From the NCBI GenBank assembly GCA_019843655.1, contig JACDQD010000010.1, positions 8,043,637 through 8,107,636 of the forward strand: DNA of 64,000 nt. Direction: 5' to 3'. Made by a program: the position numbers and the translations under genes. Source of the DNA: Lethocerus indicus. Its lineage: Eukaryota; Arthropoda; Insecta; Hemiptera; Belostomatidae. Below, piece after piece: positions 56,236 through 64,000 of this stretch; positions within the stretch are counted from its first letter, which is position 1; each line of letters begins with the position of its first letter. A model generated the notes under the pieces. The model had not been told where the DNA came from and did not search any database. It worked only from the letters and a program-made list of their open reading frames with translations.

Positions 56236-57094
56236 CTAACATCAGCGAGCAGGAAGATTTTTAAAATGATGCTGTTGCTATAACGTACGAATTTCTTTTT
56301 CGGTAATGTAGTTAATGTTTCCCTGATATTTAGTAATATAGATGTAGGTTTCATAGTTCGGAGGTATAGTATTATATTTTGTTTAAATTATTGTAGAGAT
56401 ACGTAATTCTTTCAACAACGCCAAAGAGTATTCGAAAGCCTAGACAAAAGCCATTCTGAAAGAAACGAGAATGACCTTCCAGTACAATAAAAACTACCTG
56501 CTGAGAGAAAGCTATTTCCTAACAGCGAATACGAAATATCTTAGCTTCAATGTAGTTGATTTTTTGCTTTAATATCTCATACATGCCACAACGAAAACTC
56601 CATCGGTCATTTTTTCAAAGCAAGAATATATCGCATTTGAATATATGTGTTTCGAAAATGCACGAGTACATCTTATTTAAGTGTAAGTATGTCGCGTATT
56701 TATGAGAAAAATCCTCCGGTTTTTTTGACACAATGATAGACAGGTTTAGGCTTTTCCCCGATAATGAAAATTCCGTTAATAATATATTATTAATTGCAGG
56801 TCCTAACTCTCCGATTCGGCATTGGACAACAGTGCAGACAGGATGCCGACACCGGTCTAACAGAAGTTCGCAAGAACGATATTTCAAACCATCGACGACC
56901 GACAGACGGGTATCTGAAATTATCATTTTATCGAAATAGTCAGCCACAATTCAGTAATAGCACTCAGAAATATGCGTTAGTTACTGCAAAAGATACTAGA
57001 ATGACCTATACTCCTAACCATTCATAACTGGACTCATTGAGATATGTCCTAGCATTACATTTACCGTAAACGGAAATGCGACATTATGATCTAT

Positions 57095-57125
57095 CTCTTC
57101 TCGCTTCTTGCTCCCGTCAGTAGCT
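57095..57125 (-). mobile_element. Short decayed remnant of the same family
   Basis: The minus strand has ACTGACGGGAGCAAGAAGCG, aligned with the CTGA...stem II part of copy A. It is short, so the call is weak. Confidence 0.2.
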
Positions 57126-57570
57126 GATGGGGTAAATTTACACTGGCACAAGTTGCCGCTTTCTAATCGAACTTTCAAGATCCAGGGCGAAACGTTAAGT
57201 TATGCTATATATTCTATTTATTATGTAACCTTCACCTATCACCTGTCGAGGTAAGGCCTTTCATCGCGGCCTAAATACAGGTCGCTTGAAACGTAAATTT
57301 AAATCCGTATGAGCTCCTCTCGTTTAAATGGTTGAAATTTTCTAATTAAAGCTAGGTCGAAACACTTACGCCGCTTCAGCCACTAACTAGTTGCCGGACT
57401 CTAATCACCAGATCCGAAGAGAAATTATAGGAACCAGCAAATTAAAGTAGTTAAAAACTAGAAAAAAGAGTACTCTTCCGATATGAGCTCTACCGACAAT
57501 TACTAGGGCCACAATTCTATGACAGTGATCAACAATTCGTCTTTCGTAATATCTTGATCCAATGTGGGTG

Positions 57571-57660
57571 GAGCACATGTTTGAAGTACATATTCTTGAC
57601 CGAGCACATGTTTGAAATACATGTTGTTGGTAGAGCACATATTGTCGGTGTAGAGCGCTG
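57571..57660. repeat. 31-bp tandem repeat, about 2.9 copies
   Basis: Units start at 57571, 57602 and 57633, each with GAGCACAT. The first two share GAGCACATGTTTGAA and ACAT, and the third is shortened. A fourth GAG start is at 57653. Confidence 0.75.
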
Positions 57661-59520
57661 ATTTTGACTGCTAACGCTCAGAGATCATTATGATTAGGCC
57701 TATTAGGAAAATAAATAATATGTTAGTTTGGAGAACGGGACAAGGGCTATGGAAAAATGGCTGGCTCCATTCCACAAGGTAACACCAGACGTGTGACCTT
57801 TTTTTAAGGAGTAGCCCGAAAAAACCTGCCTACGTGCCTGACTATGCGTAGGACCTTTCTTAGCGGAACAGCCTTTTAAATCACACTATTAACGCGCCCT
57901 TCCTCTGTGCCGCTATTCCAAGTCGGGCCCCAACAAGGTTGGACTGCAGAATGTTATTTTATTCCAACGTTGCGACAGTATTAGATATTATCAAAAGTAT
58001 CAAATATAAAAATCAGTATCAATCAGACATATCTGATATATTATTAAAGATAATAAAGACTATAAACCTCATGGAGACACTCTTGAATATTAATATTTCA
58101 TTATTCTTCTTCAACTGCATTCTGTACATGAGCTGTCCGCTAGTCCGCTTGTCATCCTTCCAATTTGTCTGTCCTTGACACACTGTTGAATTCTATGGAG
58201 GTCTAGCTGATAGAAAATTTGAAAATTTTACCAGTAAATGCATTTTACTGGAAGGATACTCCAGCCCGTTTATTAATCCTTTTTATTTACTTTTTTGCAC
58301 GGTATAGATAACAAATTAAAAATAAAGAAATATAAGTAAAAATGGGTTGTCTGTGGCAATTTCATTGACTGTCAACAAATATGTGGTGAATCGTGCACGT
58401 CGACTAATTTACGCGTCGTTTTTTGTAAAAAGTTATTAGGTTTATTTTGAAACGGGCCAAATTAAATGTATTACGCGTATACCGTCCGATAATTTCTGTC
58501 TGATAAATTGGCATCAGAAACTTTTCATGTGTTAGGTACCTTGTAAACCCGAAAAGCAGCTTGGCGTGCGAAATCGCGTTGCACCAAGTTGCAACTTTAA
58601 GGTTCCGGGCGCGTCACGAACAAGAGGCCTTGTTGCCACTCCTGACAAGGGCAATCCCGCCTAATTTATTTGGTAACAGGTTTCTGTGCAATACTGACAG
58701 AGACGACCAATAAAATAAAAATTAAGCCGATTATTCGGCGTCTACTGATGGTCTACAACAGACAAGTCCCAGAACATTGTTTTCGCACTGTCCAATGCTT
58801 GAATATACATTTTAAAATGTTTCTATTAACTTTTCAAGTTCAATATAATCCAATGTATTTGAAAAAATATATAATTCGAACAATTGAACTTCTTTTGTCA
58901 TCTAATTGTTACTGACGGAATGCTACTGGTGAATGGCATGGTATGTATGGTTCAGTTAATGTGAAATGGGACCGTGGGATCGCCGAACCCATGTACAAGT
59001 GCACAGTGATAAAAAAAAACCTCCGCGTTTAACTTTTATTATAAAGTGTGATTGAATAGCAGGCGGCAGGAATCGGCTTTAGAATTGAAACAAATAGAGA
59101 ATCACGATTCCAAGGTCGGACGTTTTCAAGGTGTATTATCCGGTAGCCTTTTCCTCGTTTAAACTGGGAACACTACTGTGATAGAACAGATGCTGCCAAT
59201 TAGCCCGTTGAAACGACGGTATTGCCCATTTTGTAATAATCTCGGAGCCAGGATTTGAAAAATCATAATAAGGAAAGGGATAATAACGATTTGGCGTGCA
59301 TGCCGTGCTCGATGATGCCAAAAGATGTGCTGACCCTGGTGAGGGGGATCTTCAAATAAACCAAATTGATCTAATAATCTGAACAGTGAGAGCAACCTAT
59401 TATACTCAATTTAGTGTAAAGGATTCTGAGGAAAGCTCCTTTAGTTTATCACTAACGGAATTGTACTGTCGATGCCGAGAAGCACAAAGGGGATATAACG
59501 GACTAAGTAGTAATATTGTT

Positions 59521-59725
59521 CTTGTTTTTTTTGCTGTTTCGGTTTGTCTAGACAGGTTTCGGCTAATCACCATCGGTAGTATGGTGAGTCATTTGGCCGT
59601 ATTGGATGCCTGTGGAGGACTTCATTCAACTGCAATTTTCAATACTGACAGACACAGCTACTGAAGGTGGCGAGCAGCAAAAACAGGTTTAGTAGATGAC
59701 AAGACCAGCGAACGGAGGCAGAAGG
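59521..59725. mobile_element. Decayed relative of the foldback family with two inverted hammerhead-like cores
   Basis: The minus strand at 59546-59580 reads ACCGATGGTG...GCCGAAACCTGTCTAGAC. The plus strand at 59657-59692 reads CTACTGAAGGTGGCGAGCAG and then AAACAGGTTTAG. This is followed at 59695-59725 by a degenerate GACCAGCGAACGGAGGCAGA, matching the copy A arm. The inverted arrangement parallels the foldback structure of copies A and B. Confidence 0.45.
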
Positions 59726-60437
59726 TACCAACTATGGTATACACTCCCGACCAACAAACAGGTATTACAAACTAAAATATTTTTTCTAAGTTTCATTTTA
59801 TGTATTAAGTGTCATCCGATTGAACTCCCGCCTATAACTATAAAAAAGAAGATGAGCATGGCGAACGAGCAATGCAGTTGTATGTCAGGGTGCATATAGG
59901 GCCGGGGATTTTAATATAGACGTTTTCTCGGCACGCTTGGAAGCAGCACATAGAGACTCCGTTGGCAACAGTTTCAAGGGGCCCCCTCTGGCACCTATCC
60001 CGTGCTAACGGCACAGCCCCATCGATCATTTATTTCAACCGCACCTGCACTCCGATTGTCCCCTCAATGGTATCACGATTTGTGATGCTCTCGTTCGCAG
60101 CCGAGGCTTAAAAAAAGAAAAAGAAACAAAAACGATTTGACATTTTAACGAGCGCTATTACGAAACGAGCTGGCCATCTGTGTTACAACCCAGCCAGCAG
60201 TATGATACCAGTGACCGCTTCCATCGAACATTCCTATGCTCAGTCCCGAGCTATACTTTCTACGGTAGCGTTTCTTCTGGAGGTACAAGGCCGGTGAAGC
60301 GTCCTACCCCAGCACTGCTGGCATCGAGGGATTTCTGTACGTTCGGCTACACAAGCTTCTAGTCTTTTCACTATGGTATAACTTTCCCGATATTCGAACC
60401 TTATAGATAAATAAAAAGATTTCGTAGTTTTCTCCAT

Positions 60438-60475
60438 ATTCTGTCTTCTCTCGCTGGTTTGGTCTGTCAGTATGG
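60438..60475. mobile_element. Arm fragment of the foldback family
   Basis: CTGTCTTCTCTCGCTGGTTT and the following GGTCT match the arm of copies A and B (CTGTCTCCTTTCGCTGGTTT) with two differences. It is not followed by a recognisable core. Confidence 0.45.
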
Positions 60476-62050
60476 TGGTGAGTCACTCTGGCGCACAGCC
60501 AAACAAAAAAAAATTGGTCAAATCAGGGCTAGCTAAACAGAATCATAATACTGGTTTCCTTTTAAAACGTACTGAACGCATACATCCGGCACCAGTGCTG
60601 GCAGGATGCTTAATAAAAAATACCGCGAGAATTGGTTTATTTATTGAGGACACGTTGCTAATTAATTTTATCTAATAATTTTAAATATACTTATTATGTG
60701 GGAAGGTCGTTGGAACGATTTTAACAAACTGTAAATCTACACTACTGAGGCTCGAACGCAAACGAGTGCATGTCGCGTGTGTGTAATCGATAGATGGGAA
60801 AGTGGTGCGAAGGACGGCCCGATTTTAATTTTTTTACACGACCGTGTCGTGTAATAACTGAGGCCCGCCTATTTTCGTCTGGGTCCTCAACCCAATTATG
60901 TTCACGGCCATAACCTGACAGCGGTCACGTTTCGTCAGATCTCCGGAAAAAATTGTTCGAATATTTTAGATCGAAAAATGTACGTAATGCATTACAGATA
61001 TCTTCTCGAAACGCTTTTGCGGCAGGAAGAACAAGGAGGGCGACGGAGGAAGAAGAAGCGGAACAACGTTATTGGGGAAAAATTACACTCCCGAAAAGAC
61101 TTTGTAATCCTCCGTTTTAAAGAAAGGAATTGGGGACACCTGTAACAAGGCAAGAGTAACAATGCAGTGATATTAGGTTTCATATAACCATATGACAGGA
61201 CACAGGACTAAATAAGGGCAAAGCAATATAGCGTTTTGTAGTAAGGCATGTACAATTTTATTATAACCTCGGCTGCCTTATTAAAACTATATGAATCACC
61301 TGCGCCCACTCTGAGGCCTGTATTTGGTCTGCGGTGATGCAACCCGTCCAACAGGCAGCTTCGGCTTTCTCCAAACGAGCGCCAATATTATATTATTCTA
61401 CTCATTATGTTTTTGTGATTGGTTTAAGAAGATCGAGATGAACAGCGGTAACAGGAATTCGCTGGACCGGTTATTTATATATTTCTTCTCGTTCCCAGAG
61501 CCATCCCGACTTCCGATTGGGGATCGAGGGTTTTTACAACCCCGAATGGTATTAAATAAAATAGATAATTCTTCTTCTTGCTTCAGAATTAAAGGTTAAA
61601 CAACCAGCCGCCAGGCATTCCTAAGAGCTAAGCATTCACACATGATCGCCAGAAGAGAGACATGAAAAATGAACTATTCCTTCTTGTTCCTGCAGTGTAT
61701 TCAGAGCGATTCGGACTACCCACTTATTCCCATTCTTCAGAAATTAATGTTCGAATAATGAAGAATTGTATCGCCCTCTGCCGCCATGTTATCACTAACT
61801 AACGTCGTGAATGATACCAACCGGAGGATTGGAAGAAAGTGGCACTCGACGTTTCGCCGGACAAAAGGCCTTTCCAAGGCTGTTCTCAGGCCTTTCCCCG
61901 GCCTTACTAGCGCCTCTCGCCTGGGGAACATTAAATCGTTTTAATAGCGGGCTATCGTTACGCCATTCAGTCGTTAATTGCAAGAGAGATCGGTGGACAG
62001 AATGTAAAATACGACATCCTTCATTTACATTTATATATTTCTCCAGAAAT

Positions 62051-62090
62051 GCCAGACCGGTTTCGCTTTCTTGCCGTTGTCAGTGGATAG
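62051..62090 (-). mobile_element. Decayed hammerhead-like remnant of the family
   Basis: The minus strand reads CACTGACAACGGCAAG, then GCGAAACCGGTCTGGC. The GAAACCGGTC half is intact but the CUGANGA half is broken. Confidence 0.4.
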
Positions 62091-62650
62091 AAACCAAATT
62101 TAGCCTGGCGGCAAACAGGCAATTGTACAAGTAGTTGAAACGTCGAGGCAAATTTTACATTTTGTATGTTGACGAAGAATACGATGTCCTGACTAAATAA
62201 AAAAAGATTTGGAATTGGTGCTGTAAAAGGACCTGACCTACAAACGTGCTCATCAACCGAAAACCCGCAGTCGAAAATTCCGGTTGAATGCCTTTCCCGA
62301 GGAGTTTCACAATTCCTCGTTGCCGTCGTACTTTTTGGCAGAAGTGAGAGTTCTAAAAATTACAAAATCAAATCGACGAGAATAATCTGGCCAAAAGGAC
62401 TGCGGACTGAATTATCTTATTGTCCTATAGAGGTTTAAGTTTCTCTCATATTTCTCAGCTTAAACGAACGCCGATAACAGCGATAGGAAATGGCTTAGTT
62501 AATCGATAAGGCAAACTGGGACACGCAATATCCGCCAGTTCTGGAACACTAACTTGTAGTGCTTTGAATTAAACCAAACTGATAGAAAAGTTCGGGTTCG
62601 TTTGATTGGCTTGTCATAATAAAAAATAACAGTTTTATAACGTCAATGCA

Positions 62651-64000
62651 AAAACAGTTTGCACACCCATAAAACCAATTAATGTACTTTTACTTATAGG
62701 AGATTAAGTAAAAATTTCTTTTTGGCTATTTAGAAACTCCAAAAAGCTCTTCTTGGAGCTTTAACTGAAGCTCCCCGGTGTATAACTCTTCTTTGTTGAG
62801 TTATATACTTGAATTTATATACTCATGTATAACTGACTGTAAAGTTCACGCATTGCATTCAAAGTTGTACATATTATGATCTAAACTCTTTCATAATTTG
62901 AACCTATCATCAATTCAAGAACCAGTTAAAACAAATACCAAATGAATATAATCCTGAAACTTAGGCACTAAAGAGATTCACAGTATTCACTCAAACTCCA
63001 TCAATCTACAATATTTTAATGGCATCACTAGAAAATAATCACATTTAAAAGTTAAAAATAGTTTTACTTAAAAGGGAATAATACACATGAACCAACTGGA
63101 AGACATTTAATGGCGTCACAAATTTAACTTTATGACATTATTAAAAGGAAACTTTGTGGCATAGGTTCAAAATACAGCAGATTTAAATATCTGTTACTAG
63201 TGAAATGAAGTGACATATATTTTGGGCAGAAAATTTCTCTTTCTATTGGTATAAAACAAAACCTTTTTTTCACAATATATGGACGTCAAATCAAAGTTAT
63301 GAAACTATGTTCATTTTACAAAAATCAATTTCACCCATAGTTGTAAGTCAAAGCATAATATAGGATTATTACAACAGTGATAGCCTACATTTATATTTTA
63401 AGTTTCTCTTTTCAGAATTATATACCAATGAAGTTAACTTAAAGGTTTTTTATTCTATTATCAATGTTATTATCATAAGTCATATTATTAATTAGCATCT
63501 GTTGAATTTGTGAAAGTGATAAAAATGTAGATATGGAATGTGCAACAGAGCTATCAATTGTTAACTACTGACTAGTACGAATATTTACATGATTCATTTA
63601 TATTAAAAACCATTTGTTATAATTAATAACTATTCTGAATTTCCTGTTTATCAATTGGTGTCACTTGCTCTTCCTGTAGTCATAAAAATAACACAATTAA
63701 AATAATTATTGAAATATTACAATAACAGATTGTTACATAAAAAAGTAATTTGTTAACACCTGCCAGAATACAATAATGAAGTACAACTATGATCTTTTTT
63801 CTTTTTTTACGTTTTCACAACAACTCATAAACAGTTTTTTTCTTAACCCAATACATTTCAAACAAAATGACTAGTGTTAGTTTCACATTATCATGGAAGT
63901 TAAAAGTACGGTTTTTATATCGGACAAAATATGAAAGATGAGAGCTTATAAATCTGTTTATGAATCAATTTCAACAAAAACAACATTCAGTTAACAAGAA
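62651..64000. other. AT-rich right end, no gene seen
   Basis: Composition returns to the AT-rich background. No ORF, splice pair or RNA gene was recognised. It may be intron or UTR of a gene beyond the edge. Two adjacent hairpins sit at its left border (62743-62805). Confidence 0.4.
62743..62805. repeat. Two adjacent short hairpins
   Basis: AAAGCTC (62743-62749) pairs with GAGCTTT (62756-62762) around a 6-base loop. TATAACTC (62781-62788) pairs with GAGTTATA (62798-62805) around a 9-base loop. Both loops contain TTCTT. No function is known. Confidence 0.6.

Larger units (their letters stand above)
55481..62650. other. Gene-empty CpG-rich block with decayed repeats
   Basis: About 7 kb has clearly higher GC and CpG than the rest of the window and no believable gene. 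ORFs of 60-107 codons occur on both strands in all frames and show no domain. Recognisable content is limited to degenerate relatives of the foldback family and a tandem repeat at 57571. The sharp return to AT-rich DNA is at about 62.65 kb. Confidence 0.5.

Overview
The window is nuclear DNA from an arthropod, most probably an insect. Genes are split by GT-AG introns, the background is very AT-rich with TA, GT and GA microsatellites, transposon debris sits in introns, and promoters lie in CpG-rich blocks. The proteins read as animal orthologues. The N-terminus of the first gene (MSQRGKR) resembles insect rhinoceros. Abundant CpG at promoters and long introns fit a hemimetabolous insect, but the species cannot be fixed from sequence.

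Layout: (1) 1-5.2 kb, minus strand: the first three coding exons of a rhinoceros/JADE-type PHD protein, whose remainder lies beyond the left edge. Its probable 5' exons and promoter reach 9-10.7 kb. (2) 11.3-13.3 kb, plus: Nxt1, the mRNA-export cofactor, complete. (3) 16.5-21.8 kb, minus: a BTBD10/KCTD20 orthologue, complete, with a 5' exon near 23 kb. (4) 23.6-30.3 kb, plus: ArfGAP1, complete, divergent from BTBD10 across one CpG-rich promoter block. (5) 32.5-37.9 kb, minus: SMYD4, complete in 13 coding exons. (6) 43.1-51.0 kb, minus: ATG13, complete in 5 coding exons, with 5' UTR exons reaching a CpG-rich promoter at about 55.3 kb. (7) 55.5-62.6 kb: a CpG-rich block with no convincing gene but several decayed copies of one retroelement-like family. 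(8) 62.65-64 kb: AT-rich, no gene seen.

All exon joins were chosen by hand from splice signals, reading frame and remembered family conservation. Exon phases add up without a stop in each of the five complete genes. The genes are unrelated housekeeping or regulatory genes (chromatin, RNA export, signalling, Golgi traffic, SET/MYND methyltransferase, autophagy) and show no sign of a joint pathway.

The most unusual content is a foldback retroelement family. Two insertions have clean 11-12 bp target duplications. One of them has its own empty site preserved in a neighbouring duplicated segment, and the other carries a hammerhead-ribozyme-like core of the type reported in Penelope-like elements. 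Degraded relatives cluster in the gene-empty block at the right.
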